Below, piece by piece: positions 26,627-35,564 of a stretch of DNA of 64,000 nucleotides. Position 1 is the stretch's first letter. Every line of letters starts with the position of its first letter. The notes beneath the pieces are model-generated. The model was not told where the DNA came from and did no database searches. It worked only from the letters and a program-made list of their open reading frames with translations. The stretch is from the NCBI RefSeq assembly GCF_020193655.1, contig NZ_JADYVE010000001.1:62001-126000 (forward strand). Reading direction: 5' to 3'. The position numbers and the translations under genes were made by a program. This DNA is from Ensifer sp. IC3342. Lineage in GTDB: Bacteria; Pseudomonadota; Alphaproteobacteria; Rhizobiales; Rhizobiaceae.

Positions 26627-26974
26627 TCAGTTCCCCTCGTACCCGTGGGGCCGGCCAAGGCGGTACCAGCGGTTCATGGTCCGGGCGAGTCCGTGCTCTG
26701 GATCAAGGTAAAAGAGCTGGCTCGTGACGATCTCGCGCCCATCCTGCAGACGGGGGTGACCGTGCACTATCCCGCTAAGGGCGTGAGACCATCCGAGGAC
26801 AAGTTTGTAGGCGCTCAGAGTCGGCGCATCGGCAAGGATGGAGGACGTATCAAGTGTGCCGTCTTCAACTCGCTGGAGATCGTCGAATATTCGTCGTGCG
26901 ACGCCCGGATCATTGAATCGAAAAGTCAAAGGTCGAATCCTTTTGTGGTTGTCGTGCGGAGAGCTCTGTAGCAC
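26627..26974 (-). CDS. DUF6634-like small protein, coupled to the AAA+/M41 gene
   Basis: The 115-residue protein ends one base before the ATG of the AAA+/M41 gene, so the two form a coupled operon. Residues 55-110 (SAYKLVLGWSHALSGIVHGH, then REIVTSQLFYLDPE and MNRWYRLG) resemble small rhizobial proteins that I associate with DUF6634; the assignment is from memory of the motif. The start is a GTG with GGA seven bases upstream; no ATG is available in frame. It may be an adaptor or substrate-delivery partner for the protease, by position only. Confidence 0.6.
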   Translation of the reverse strand: MLQSSPHDNHKRIRPLTFRFNDPGVARRIFDDLQRVEDGTLDTSSILADAPTLSAYKLVLGWSHALSGIVHGHPRLQDGREIVTSQLFYLDPEHGLARTMNRWYRLGRPHGYEGN

Positions 26975-26985
26975 GCGATCCGTCA

Positions 26986-27012
26986 GGCGTCACCTGCGAC
27001 GCCTCCGGCGTC
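26986..27012. promoter_or_regulatory. Probable operator between the AAA+/M41 operon and XRE gene
   Basis: The divergent promoter region holds GGCGTC-N6-GACGCC immediately followed by TCC and another GGCGTC, giving two overlapping inverted repeats of the same hexamer. Such a block is a typical binding site for a small XRE-type repressor controlling both directions. Proposed from symmetry and position alone. Confidence 0.45.
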
Positions 27013-27107
27013 ATAAACTTTTTTGAATCCTTGAAATTTCGTTGATTAACAGCGATGGCCGACGAACGTAGATTGCTACTCGTCTCGGCACGTGCAATCT
27101 CGAACGG

Positions 27108-27362
27108 ATGATCGCTCCACCCAACATACTTCGAGCCGCGCGAGAAATGCTCGGTTTGAAGCAGGTGTCTGCCGCAGAAGCGGCGGGCATCTCAAGGCGT
27201 ACCATTCAGCGTCTTGAATCCGGAGAACTCGACCGGACGCATGCATCGATCCTCCTTCAGACCTATTATGAGAATCAGGGTGTCGTGTTCGTTCGACCGA
27301 AAGACGGACAAGGCTGGGGTCTGATCGACAACTCGCGGGCAAGCAAAGCTGGTCAGAGCTAG
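27108..27362 (+). CDS. XRE-family HTH regulator
   Basis: The 84-residue protein is almost only a Cro/CI-type helix-turn-helix: ARELLGLKQ-like helix ILRAAREMLGLKQ, then SAAEAAGISRRTIQRLESGE, the recognition helix pair. The C-terminal 25 residues (VVFVRPKDGQGWGLIDN) match the short tail seen in small rhizobial XRE proteins. It is divergent from the DUF6634-like/AAA+ operon, with an inverted-repeat block between them, and probably represses that operon and itself. Confidence 0.85.
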   Translation: MIAPPNILRAAREMLGLKQVSAAEAAGISRRTIQRLESGELDRTHASILLQTYYENQGVVFVRPKDGQGWGLIDNSRASKAGQS

Positions 27363-27722
27363 AATCCATCTGTGGTCGCAGCGCCAAAGCCAAGGGCGCG
27401 GCACACCATAGGTCTCATGTCTTCCAGCGCGTATTGTCAACTTTCCTCACCGACCTTCGAACGCATCGGTGCGCCTTTCCCGAGGGGGCGGATCGAAACC
27501 CATCCCAAAGGACTCGGCCTGGAACCATTTTCCACGCCACCCGCATAATTGTTGACAATTAAACGCGTTGGCGGCGCCTCATTAGAACCTAAATCCTCAT
27601 ATGCTGGACTTCGTGGCATTTTCGTGCTAGAAACGCCTCAAGCTTAAGGGCATCAGCAGGAATGAGGGGTTCGCCGCAGACGCAGATCCGAACGGTATTG
27701 CGCGTGTTTGGAGCCGACTTCG
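27363..27722. other. Intergenic with small palindrome near alpA
   Basis: No gene is seen in these 360 bp. A perfect palindrome AATTGT-tg-ACAATT lies at 27547-27560 and overlaps a consensus-like TTGACA (27552-27557); no convincing -10 follows at normal spacing. It could be the control region of alpA or an excisionase-binding site. Confidence 0.4.
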
Positions 27723-28046
27723 ATGTTCTGGGACGACATGACAGGCCTATTGACGCGACGGCAGGTGAGCGAACTCACCACACTCTCGCGTACCACGCTC
27801 TGGCGCTACGTCGACGGGGAGCTCTTTCCGGAGCCGCGGCGCACTCCCGGCGGAAGGCTGGTGTGGTGGGTGGCCGACGTGCACCGGTGGATGCACGAGC
27901 TGCCGCCTGGCGGACAGGGAGCACGCGGGAGATGGGAGAAGCTGGCGGAGGGACGCGCCCGCCGCGCGCCTGCACAACAGCCGGCGGTGCCGCCCGTCGG
28001 GCCGGGGTCCGCGCCCTCGGGGCCGGCGCGGGAGGGACACCGATGA
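27723..28046 (+). CDS. alpA: AlpA-family excisionase/regulator
   Basis: The 107-residue protein begins with a winged-helix DNA-binding domain of the AlpA type: LLTRRQVSELTTLSRTTLWR (about 9-28), then FPEPRRTPGGRLVWWVADV. The C-terminal 40 residues are proline/alanine-rich and probably disordered. AlpA proteins serve as excisionases or regulators of integrative elements. Its stop is 97 bp from the tRNA-Trp 3' end, the place expected for the recombination-directionality gene of an island integrated there. No integrase gene is adjacent, so excision would need one from elsewhere. ATG 27738 is an alternative start. Confidence 0.8.
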   Translation: MFWDDMTGLLTRRQVSELTTLSRTTLWRYVDGELFPEPRRTPGGRLVWWVADVHRWMHELPPGGQGARGRWEKLAEGRARRAPAQQPAVPPVGPGSAPSGPAREGHR

Positions 28047-28142
28047 TCCGCTTGGAACAGCCTCTGCTGCCCGTTTCTGCCGCCCGTTTGGAGGAAGTGC
28101 ATCGCCCGTGCGGGGATTCCGGTGCCAAGCGCTTGAAAGAAC

Positions 28143-28218
<76 letters not shown>

Positions 28219-28350
28219 AGACCGAGATGCCGACCGACCGAAAGGCCCGCACGCGTCTCAAGTCAGCGGCTTCATATTCAGTTTGCCCGACGCTTTCAAG
28301 CGCATTTGCACCAAAAGGGAAAAAAGTTCCACGAAATTTTCACAGACCGC

Positions 28351-28454
28351 CTCCAGCGCCGCGCGTCTCAGCTGACGCGCAAAGGACGCTGTAGCATTTT
28401 GAATTGCTGCATGTCTTTGTCCTTAAATCGAGGTCGATTTAAGGAGACACGCAG
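28351..28454 (+). repeat. Dispersed palindromic intergenic repeat, copy A
   Basis: This 104-bp element matches 47241-47344 in inverted orientation at roughly three bases in four. Its core is a perfect 12-bp palindrome, TCCTTAAATCGA-gg-TCGATTTAAGGA (28420-28445), framed by CTGCATGT and ACACGCAG. It lies between tRNA-Trp and the epimerase gene. The look is that of a rhizobial intergenic mosaic repeat; the rest of the 28219-28490 gap holds nothing else that I can name. Confidence 0.75.
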
Positions 28455-28490
28455 TAGAACGCTGTCGATGCCGCAGGCGGTCGCGGCGCC

Positions 28491-29384
28491 TCAGTTCTCC
28501 AACTTAACGTATTTCCGCCAGTCATGTTCCTCCTTGAACCCGAGGACCTCGCGAATCTTCCTGTTCGAGAGAAGGCCTTCGAACTCGCCGATCTCTCTTT
28601 TGAAGGGAACATTCGGATAGAACCGACTAGCGAGCTCACCCGAAGGCGTGTTGGCTGAAACCGTGTCGTTCGCGGCGTTGAATATCGCGAAGCCGAGGCC
28701 GTCCTTCTCTATGCAGAGCTTGACGATCTGCCCGAGGTCGCGTGCGTCGATATAGCTCCAGGCAATCCTTTTGCGGATTTCGGGATTGGCGAAATAATGC
28801 GGGAAATTCGCATATTCATGCGGCTCGATCACGTTGCCGATGCGCAATGCGTAGATGTCGAACCCCGAGCGCTCCGCAAAGGCGCGCGCCGTCTTCTCAT
28901 TCACGACCTTTGAAAGACCGTAGGAGTCCATCGGGTTGACGTCGTAGTCCTCCTCGAGCGGGAAATGATGGAAATCGCGATGGCCCTCTGCAAAGCAGAC
29001 GCCGTAGGTCGTCTCGCTCGAGGCAACGATGATCTTGCGGATGCCGAGTTTCACCGCCGCTTCGATCACATTGTAGGTGCCCATGACATTGACCTGGAAG
29101 GTCTCGTTATCCGGCTTGATGAGAATGCGCGGAATGGCGGCAAAGTGTACGACCGCATCGAAGGCGCGCGGCCCCTGATCGAGATCGGGAAAGTCCCGAT
29201 GCATCGAGAGCGCATTGAACATCTGGCCGCTGTCGGTGATGTCGGCGATCAGGTTGGTGACGCCGGGGCTGTCGAGCGGAACAAGGTCGACATTGTGTAC
29301 CTCATAACCCGCTTCGACGAGATAAGGCACAGCATGCCGTCCGGCCTTGCCTGCGCCGCCGGTAAAGAGAATCCGCTTCTTCAT
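28491..29384 (-). CDS. NAD(P)-dependent epimerase/dehydratase (extended SDR)
   Basis: The 297-residue enzyme has the extended short-chain dehydrogenase pattern: nucleotide-binding TGGAGKAGRHAV near the N-terminus, the ASSETTYG serine strand and the catalytic YGLSK (Tyr and Lys). It probably acts on a nucleotide sugar or uronic acid; the exact substrate is not evident. ATG 29384 follows GGGGAGGC closely. It stands between tuf and tRNA-Trp, a place where relatives often have no such gene. Confidence 0.85.
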   Translation of the reverse strand: MKKRILFTGGAGKAGRHAVPYLVEAGYEVHNVDLVPLDSPGVTNLIADITDSGQMFNALSMHRDFPDLDQGPRAFDAVVHFAAIPRILIKPDNETFQVNVMGTYNVIEAAVKLGIRKIIVASSETTYGVCFAEGHRDFHHFPLEEDYDVNPMDSYGLSKVVNEKTARAFAERSGFDIYALRIGNVIEPHEYANFPHYFANPEIRKRIAWSYIDARDLGQIVKLCIEKDGLGFAIFNAANDTVSANTPSGELASRFYPNVPFKREIGEFEGLLSNRKIREVLGFKEEHDWRKYVKLEN

Positions 29385-29498
29385 GATGCCTCCCCACGAA
29401 AACAGAATAGAATAGTTAGGCGCTTTGTGCTTTTGCACAAGGTGTACCCGTATTGCGCATCGCTCCGGACACTGAACGCCATACCTGATGAGGGCGTT

Positions 29499-30161
29499 TC
29501 ACCATTTCAGGCTGTAGCGAATATCAAACACGCTACGGGGCGCCAACAGTGGGTCGACGACACCGGCACCGAGTTGCAAGTTGCCAAACTTCTGTTCCAA
29601 GCCAATGCGGCTCAAGCCGCTGATACCGTCGCCGGAAAGCTCGCCCTGCGCGACAAGTGACGTCCGGGTCGCCGGAGACGCAAGCCTGGCTGTTTGCGTC
29701 AATCTCGGCTTGGTGCAACTGTTCTCATAGGCATTGCACTGAAGAGCTATGCTGCGCTGGATCTCCGCATCGACTGTCGGCGTAACCATCCATGTGCGCG
29801 CCGTAGCTGCGCCCACATTGCCGGTGCCACTCAAGGCGTTGAAGTCCATGCTGACCTGCGAGGAACGCGTAGCCGCCCGCCCGCTCTTGCTCGAAAGCGT
29901 CCCCCAGAGACGCATTGGTGCTGCGACCGGCTTGATCTTGCCCGACGGCGCCGCCCCCATCGAAAACTCTGCCCCCGCGGTGGTGTCCCAGCGCCAGGGG
30001 AAACGCACACCGAGCCGCAGCCTGTAGGCATTGGTTCCGGTCTTTGCGGGCACCCAGATAAGCGGGTCGTCGTCGGCGGCCGATGCTGCTTGCGGAGCAG
30101 GCCCGGCACAGACAAAGGCGATGCCGACCGCGGCGAGGCGCGTAGCAATGCGTCTTTTCAT
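29499..30161 (-). CDS. Exported hypothetical protein
   Basis: The 220-residue protein has a signal peptide (RIATRLAAVGIAFVCAGPAP, cut near ASA-ADDD). The mature part is rich in alternating polar/hydrophobic strands (YRLRLGVRFPWRW, VFDIRYSLKW at the end) with a final aromatic residue, which suggests a beta-rich periplasmic or outer-membrane-associated protein. Two cysteines (QCNAYENSC) could pair. No family recognised. It lies between the tuf terminator and the epimerase gene and probably has its own promoter. Confidence 0.75.
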   Translation of the reverse strand: MKRRIATRLAAVGIAFVCAGPAPQAASAADDDPLIWVPAKTGTNAYRLRLGVRFPWRWDTTAGAEFSMGAAPSGKIKPVAAPMRLWGTLSSKSGRAATRSSQVSMDFNALSGTGNVGAATARTWMVTPTVDAEIQRSIALQCNAYENSCTKPRLTQTARLASPATRTSLVAQGELSGDGISGLSRIGLEQKFGNLQLGAGVVDPLLAPRSVFDIRYSLKW

Positions 30162-30332
30162 TTGGGATTCCGATCCTCGGTCACAACCGTTGCCATTCCG
30201 GCAAAATCGTCAGGGTCGGAAGATAGTGCAGATCTGTGACGACCTTATGCTCATGGGCGACCGCACACCGGATTCCAAGCGCTCTCGCGTACATCGGAAC
30301 AAAGCGCAGGATGGGCATTCATCGGTCAAGAC

Positions 30333-30362
30333 AAAAGGCCCCGCAGTTGTCTGCGAGGCCTT
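30333..30362 (-). terminator. Rho-independent terminator of tuf
   Basis: A 12-bp stem with one mismatch and loop TTGT/ACAA (AAGGCCTCGCAG against CTGCGGGGCCTT on the minus strand) ends in four T residues. It lies 22 bp after the TAA of the tuf tail remnant and 130 bp after the stop of the intact tuf gene, which shows that it belonged to the original tuf end. Confidence 0.8.
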
Positions 30363-30383
30363 CGAAGTCCGGGCTAACCGGAA

Positions 30384-30416
30384 TTACTTGATGATGGAAG
30401 CGACGATGCCGGCGCC
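30384..30416 (-). pseudogene. Displaced copy of the tuf 3' end
   Basis: These 33 bp encode [10 protein letters not shown] and a TAA stop on the minus strand, the same ten residues that end the intact tuf gene 110 bp away (30494-30526). Three bases differ, all synonymous or in the stop codon (TAG in the intact gene). The normal tuf terminator follows this copy and not the intact one. It looks like the original tuf end, separated from the gene by 77 bp of foreign sequence. Confidence 0.8.
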
Positions 30417-30493
30417 GCGTGCAAATCGCGCTTGCACGCCATTTGCACCTTTCTTGCTGCCGTCGGCAGCTGACGGCATCGTCTTCGCGATCA

Positions 30494-31669
<1,176 letters not shown>

Positions 31670-31728
31670 GGGTACGTTTCCTGTGGTCAAATAAGATGGA
31701 TCAGCCGGCTCGGCCGGTTTGTCGAGCC

Positions 31729-31757
31729 GTTTAAGGGTTTCCCGGGATTTGCGCAAG
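31729..31757 (-). promoter_or_regulatory. Possible tuf promoter
   Basis: On the minus strand CTTGCG, 17 bp and TTAAAC lie 60-90 bp before the tuf start. The -35 is close to the CTTGAC preference of rhizobial housekeeping sigma; the -10 is weak. Transcription may also enter from the tRNA genes upstream. Confidence 0.3.
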
Positions 31758-31932
31758 ACTTAATTGCGTGCGCCGGGACGGTGCTGCACAGCCGCTCAGC
31801 GCAGCGGGATCGAACGACGGGCCGGATATCTGGGCGGCTGCTCATTGAACGCGCGAACACAAGCACAATCATCGACATACGTCTTTTACTTGAAGCGCAG
31901 CCTGAGCTGTCTTTCGCAATGCTGGAATAAAC

Positions 31933-32006
31933 TGGAGCGGGTAGCGGGAATCGAACCCGCGTATTCAGCTTGGAAGGCTGCTGCTCTACCATTGAGCTAT
32001 ACCCGC
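31933..32006 (-). tRNA. tRNA-Gly (TCC anticodon)
   Basis: Acceptor GCGGGTA/TACCCGC, D-arm AGCTCAATGGTAGAGC, anticodon stem-loop CAGCCTTCCAAGCTG with TCC, T-loop GGTTCGATTCC and an encoded CCA end (31933-31935). It lies between tRNA-Tyr and tuf. Confidence 0.97.
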
Positions 32007-32029
32007 GGGCCTTCGATCCTGAAGCAGAA

Positions 32030-32114
32030 TGGTGGAGGGAGTTGGATTTGAACCAACGTAGGCTGAGCCAACGGATTTACAGTCCGTCCCCTTTAACCAC
32101 TCGGGCATCCCTCC
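32030..32114 (-). tRNA. tRNA-Tyr (GTA anticodon)
   Basis: A class II tRNA of 85 nt with a long variable arm: acceptor GGAGGGA/TCCCTCC, anticodon loop ACTGTAAAT with GTA, T-arm TTGGTTCAAATCCAA and encoded CCA (32030-32032). It heads the tRNA-tuf cluster. Confidence 0.97.
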
Positions 32115-32328
32115 ATTATTCTGTCGGGATCAATCGACCAAGCATTTGAGATCGTGAAGGAAGCGGCTGCGTTTGCTGCCGCCTCGCGATCTGCGCCGGG
32201 TATATGACCGCCCTCCTTCGTCCTGTCAACACGGCGAAACGCAAAATTTCAGAAATTCTCCACAGCAGCGCCGACGAAGATTGCCGAAAGCGTTTCCAAC
32301 GGCGATCGAACCTCACTATAAGACCCAC

Positions 32329-33204
32329 ATGAGCAAGAGCAAGAGCGGCGACACGAGCGCCAGGGACACCCATTATGCCAATCTCCGGCGCGCCCACCGC
32401 GACGCCCGGCGCGAGCGTGGCGAGATCCCCACGCCCAGGCAGGACAAGCGCAATAAGATGCCGGCCGACTGGAAGCCTCCGGCGCTGGCGCCCGAGCAGG
32501 TGCTTCTCTACGGTCTACACACCGTTCGCGCCGCCCTCAACAATCCGGAGCGGAAAATCGTTCGCCTCTCTGTAACCCAGAACGCGGCTGCCCGGCTGGA
32601 GCTCGGCGACCTCTCTGCGCTTCCCTTTCCGACCGAAGTCGTGACACCACAGGATCTGGACAGGATTCTCGGACCGGACGCCATCCACCAGGGCGTGATG
32701 CTGGAGACGCGGCCGTTGCCGCACCGAAGACTTGAGGCGCTGCGCGACTGCCCGCTGATTTTGGTCCTCGACCAGGTGACCGATCCCCACAATGTCGGCG
32801 CAATCATGCGCTCCGCGGTCGCCTTCGATGCCGGCGCACTTATTACCACGATGCGGCACAGCCCGACCGAGTCGGGTGTCCTGGCGAAATCCGCTTCCGG
32901 CGCGCTGGAACTGATCCCTTACATCCAGATCACCAACCTCGCCGATGCGATAGACGAACTGCACAAGCTCGGTTTTCTGACAATCGGGCTCGATTCGGAA
33001 GGTCCGGAACCGCTCGAAGGCACTTTCGCCGGCGACAGGATCGCCCTCGTATTGGGGTCGGAAGGAAAGGGGTTGCGGCAAAAGACGCGGCAAACGGTAA
33101 GGGCGCTTGCCCGGCTCGACATGCCGGGAGCGATCAAGTCGCTAAACGTCTCGAACGCTGCGGCGATCGCCATGTATGCGGCCCGAAAGTTCTTGAAGAT
33201 TTAG
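32329..33204 (+). CDS. rlmB: 23S rRNA 2'-O-methyltransferase RlmB (SpoU family)
   Basis: The 291-residue enzyme methylates the ribose of a conserved guanosine (G2251 in E. coli numbering) of 23S rRNA. The SpoU motifs are complete: LDQVTDPHNVGAIMRSA (motif 1), LVLGSEGKGL (motif 2) and LNVSNAAAIAMY (motif 3), which form the knotted SAM site. An N-terminal L30e-like substrate-binding domain starts at LYGLHTVRAAL, after a lysine/arginine-rich 50-residue extension. ATG 32329 was chosen; the open frame upstream runs into the tRNA promoter region. It is divergent from tRNA-Tyr. Confidence 0.95.
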   Translation: MSKSKSGDTSARDTHYANLRRAHRDARRERGEIPTPRQDKRNKMPADWKPPALAPEQVLLYGLHTVRAALNNPERKIVRLSVTQNAAARLELGDLSALPFPTEVVTPQDLDRILGPDAIHQGVMLETRPLPHRRLEALRDCPLILVLDQVTDPHNVGAIMRSAVAFDAGALITTMRHSPTESGVLAKSASGALELIPYIQITNLADAIDELHKLGFLTIGLDSEGPEPLEGTFAGDRIALVLGSEGKGLRQKTRQTVRALARLDMPGAIKSLNVSNAAAIAMYAARKFLKI

Positions 33205-33214
33205 ACGCACGGCA

Positions 33215-33487
33215 TCAATCAAGGAGCATAGCCGCCGTTCCGATTTGAGCGGTCGGGCATCCGTCGCGCAATTTCTTCCAGGTGCTCACGTTGAGATTCA
33301 TTTCGCAGCGCGCCAGATAGGAGATGCCGCCTACCCTGATGCAGGCGGTCTGGCCAAGCTCGTATATCGATCCGTCGCGATTGCGACAGGTGCACCGCCT
33401 ATCGGGGGGCGCCGCAAGAACGCTTCCGGCGGCCATGATCGCCGCCAGCGACAGGATTGCAATCGGCATCGCGCGCAGACGTTTCAT
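33215..33487 (-). CDS. Small exported cysteine-containing protein
   Basis: The 90-residue product has a signal peptide (MPIAILSLAAIMAAGSVLAA) and a mature part of about 65 residues with five cysteines (RRCTCRNRDGS, QTACIRVGG, LARCEMN, RDGCPTA), likely disulfide-bonded in the periplasm. It is convergent with rlmB. No family function recognised. Confidence 0.7.
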   Translation of the reverse strand: MKRLRAMPIAILSLAAIMAAGSVLAAPPDRRCTCRNRDGSIYELGQTACIRVGGISYLARCEMNLNVSTWKKLRDGCPTAQIGTAAMLLD

Positions 33488-33518
33488 GAGCGGATATTAA
33501 CGCGAAATGACGGCCAGC

Positions 33519-33560
33519 AAAAACGGAGAATGCCGGCTGCTTTCACAGCCGGCATTCTCC
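33519..33560 (-). terminator. Terminator of azoR
   Basis: A perfect 15-bp stem, GGAGAATGCCGGCTG with its complement around a 6-nt loop (33525-33560), followed on the minus strand by five T residues. It starts 36 bp after the azoR stop. The symmetrical stem could also weaken transcription from the other side. Confidence 0.85.
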
Positions 33561-33596
33561 GCAACGAACCGATATTTCACGGTCCAGATGAACGTA

Positions 33597-34217
33597 TTAG
33601 CTCGCCAGACGAAGAACGTTGCCGGCAGTGATCGCCTTTTCGGCCTCGGCAATCGCGAACTGCTTCGAATCGTCTCCGAGATTGAGTCCCTCGGCCCGCA
33701 CGAACTCGACATCGGTGATGCCGAAGAAACCGAAGACCGTCCTCAGGTAGCTCTCTTGATGGTCCATGGCTGCGGCCGGGCCAGCGGAATAATGTCCGCC
33801 GCGGGTCGAAGCAATGATGACCTTTTTGCCCTTAGCAAGCCCTTCCGGGCCAGCTTCGGTGTAGCGGAAGGTCTTGCCGGCAACGGCGAGGCGGTCAATC
33901 CAAGCCTTCAGCTGGCTCGGAATGGAGAAGTTATACATGGGCGCACCGACCACGACCGTATCAGCGGCCAGGAATTCGTCCAGCATCCGGCGGCCGCTCT
34001 GAACGTCGGCGGCGAGAGCCGGCTCGACGCCACCGAGATCGGCGGGCGCCATGATCTGCGAGCCGGTAAGGTGCTGCACACCGTTGGCCACGAGGTCGCG
34101 ATAGGTGATCTCGGCATCCGGCCGATCGGCCTTGATCTGCGAAACGATCGCCGCGGTCAGGCGACGGGAAACCGAATGTTCTCCGAGAATGCCGGAGTCG
34201 ATATGAAGGACTTTCAT
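33597..34217 (-). CDS. azoR: FMN-dependent NADH:quinone oxidoreductase/azoreductase
   Basis: The 206-residue flavodoxin-fold enzyme reduces quinones and azo compounds with NADH. Family features are MKVLHIDSGILGEHSVSRRL (phosphate-binding serine strand), the MYNFSIPSQLKAWIDR segment at the flavin, and STRGGHYS. ATG 34217 was chosen over the GTG 9 bp upstream because AGGTG stands at the correct distance. It is divergent from a LysR-type regulator, which probably controls it. Confidence 0.93.
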   Translation of the reverse strand: MKVLHIDSGILGEHSVSRRLTAAIVSQIKADRPDAEITYRDLVANGVQHLTGSQIMAPADLGGVEPALAADVQSGRRMLDEFLAADTVVVGAPMYNFSIPSQLKAWIDRLAVAGKTFRYTEAGPEGLAKGKKVIIASTRGGHYSAGPAAAMDHQESYLRTVFGFFGITDVEFVRAEGLNLGDDSKQFAIAEAEKAITAGNVLRLAS

Positions 34218-34292
34218 GGGAGGCACCTTTATGTTGCGTTGCGGTGCCCCTCATATGATCGGAAAACAATCGCGGGATAAGTGCCCAGATAT

Positions 34293-34321
34293 TTGACATT
34301 CTGTTTCCTGATAGAAACAAT
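34293..34321 (+). promoter_or_regulatory. Promoter and operator of the lysR/azoR pair
   Basis: A TTGACA (34293-34298), 17 bp and AACAAT form a plausible promoter toward the LysR gene. An inverted repeat TGTTTC-N6-GAAACA (34302-34319) overlaps the spacer and -10, so a bound regulator would repress its own gene, as LysR-type proteins usually do, and could activate azoR on the other side. Confidence 0.55.
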
Positions 34322-34350
34322 TAAGCGTAAGGACGGCCTTGGAGGCAGGA

Positions 34351-35292
34351 ATGCAGGACCTTAACGACATCGCTCTCTTCGCGGCCGTCGTAAGAAACAA
34401 TGGCTTCAGCGCGGCAGCACGAGACCTGAACATCCCAAAATCGAAGCTCAGCAAGCATGTTGCCCGCCTGGAAGAGCAACTTGGCGTCCGCCTGCTCGAG
34501 CGTTCGACGCGCAAGTTGCGCATGACCGAGATCGGGACCGTCTTCTACGAGCATTGTCAGGGATTGCTGGAAGGCGTCGAGGCGGCTGAAGCCGAAATCG
34601 CGGCGGTGCGCGCCGAGCCGACGGGGATCGTCCGCCTCGGTTGCCCATTTGGCTTCACGCCGATGCTGGCTGATATCCTGCCAGGCTTTCACCGCCGATA
34701 TCCCGGCGTTCGTTTGCTGATCACGACGACCAACAGGCGCCTTGATCTCGTCGAAGAGCGAATCGATGTCGCTCTACGCGCTCGCGAACAGCTTGATACC
34801 GACAGTCAATTGATCGTGCGCCAGTTCGGCACAGTGCGCCAGCGGCTTGCGGCAAGCCCGACGCTTCTCGCCCGTCTGGATGGCATCACCGTCGACAATC
34901 TTGCCCAGATGCCGACGCTTTCGACAAACGAGCAACATAGCAACGACATCTGGCGACTGCGCCATACTGACGGAACCGCCATCGAAATTGGACACCGGCC
35001 GATTATCGGCTGCAGCGACTTCCTCATTCTTGAACGCGCCGCGATCGAGGGTATGGGAATTGCGCTATTGCCGGACCACATCTGCGAACGCGCCTTCCGC
35101 ACCGGAGTCCTCGTTCCGGTCCTGCCGGAATGGACATCGGGCGATGTAATGGTCCACCTCGTCTTCCCCTCTCGCCGCGGGCTGCTGCCGGCAACGCGGG
35201 CCCTGATCGATTATCTTGCCGACAATCTGCTCAGTGCCATGTCGCGCTGCGTCGAGATCGACCCGAGACCACCGGTATCGTTCGACATCTGA
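34351..35292 (+). CDS. LysR-type transcriptional regulator next to azoR
   Basis: The 313-residue protein has the N-terminal winged helix (LFAAVVRNNGFSAAARDLNI, then LSKHVARLEEQLGVRLLERS) and a periplasmic-binding-like effector domain from about 90. ATG 34351 follows GGAGGCAGG. Divergent placement from azoR and the shared operator suggest control of the reductase in answer to quinone-like or electrophilic compounds; the effector is inferred from known LysR-azoR pairs. Confidence 0.92.
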   Translation: MQDLNDIALFAAVVRNNGFSAAARDLNIPKSKLSKHVARLEEQLGVRLLERSTRKLRMTEIGTVFYEHCQGLLEGVEAAEAEIAAVRAEPTGIVRLGCPFGFTPMLADILPGFHRRYPGVRLLITTTNRRLDLVEERIDVALRAREQLDTDSQLIVRQFGTVRQRLAASPTLLARLDGITVDNLAQMPTLSTNEQHSNDIWRLRHTDGTAIEIGHRPIIGCSDFLILERAAIEGMGIALLPDHICERAFRTGVLVPVLPEWTSGDVMVHLVFPSRRGLLPATRALIDYLADNLLSAMSRCVEIDPRPPVSFDI

Positions 35293-35334
35293 TCGGAGCT
35301 GAATGAATGGGAAGCAGCTAAGCCGTTGAAAAGA

Positions 35335-35410
35335 TGGTGCCCCCAGAGAGACTCGAACTCCCGACCTACTGATTACAAATCAGCCGCTCTACCAACTGAG
35401 CTATAAGGGC
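35335..35410 (-). tRNA. tRNA-Thr (TGT anticodon)
   Basis: Acceptor GCCCTTA against TGGGGGC (with G-T pairs), D-arm AGCTCAGTTGGTAGAGC, anticodon loop ATTTGTAAT with TGT, T-arm GGGAGTTCGAGTCTC and encoded CCA at 35335-35337. It stands alone between lysR and nadK. Confidence 0.95.
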
Positions 35411-35564
35411 ACTTTCCGCGCTGGGAGTTATCATATTCTGATTCCGTGTAAAGCAAAAATGCGACTTCTCCCAATTTTTCGGATGCGTTCGCGGCAACGC
35501 CGTGCCAGAAAATGGGGTTAGCAAGCCAACCGCCCTGCCCTCTCACGACGACGGACTGAGTTTC

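Larger units (their letters stand above)
1..28142. mobile_element. Genomic island integrated at tRNA-Trp (left end outside window)
   Basis: The accessory block ends at the encoded CCA end of tRNA-Trp (28143). It contains an AlpA-like gene beside that tRNA, remnants of IS21, IS3 and IS91 elements, several defence-type genes and tracts of differing base composition; the 1846-3093 gene is visibly AT-richer than the core. In relatives secE and nusG follow tRNA-Trp, and neither is present in the 28 kb here. No integrase and no second copy of the tRNA 3' end is visible, so the far attachment site is presumably before position 1. The extent is inferred. Confidence 0.65.
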
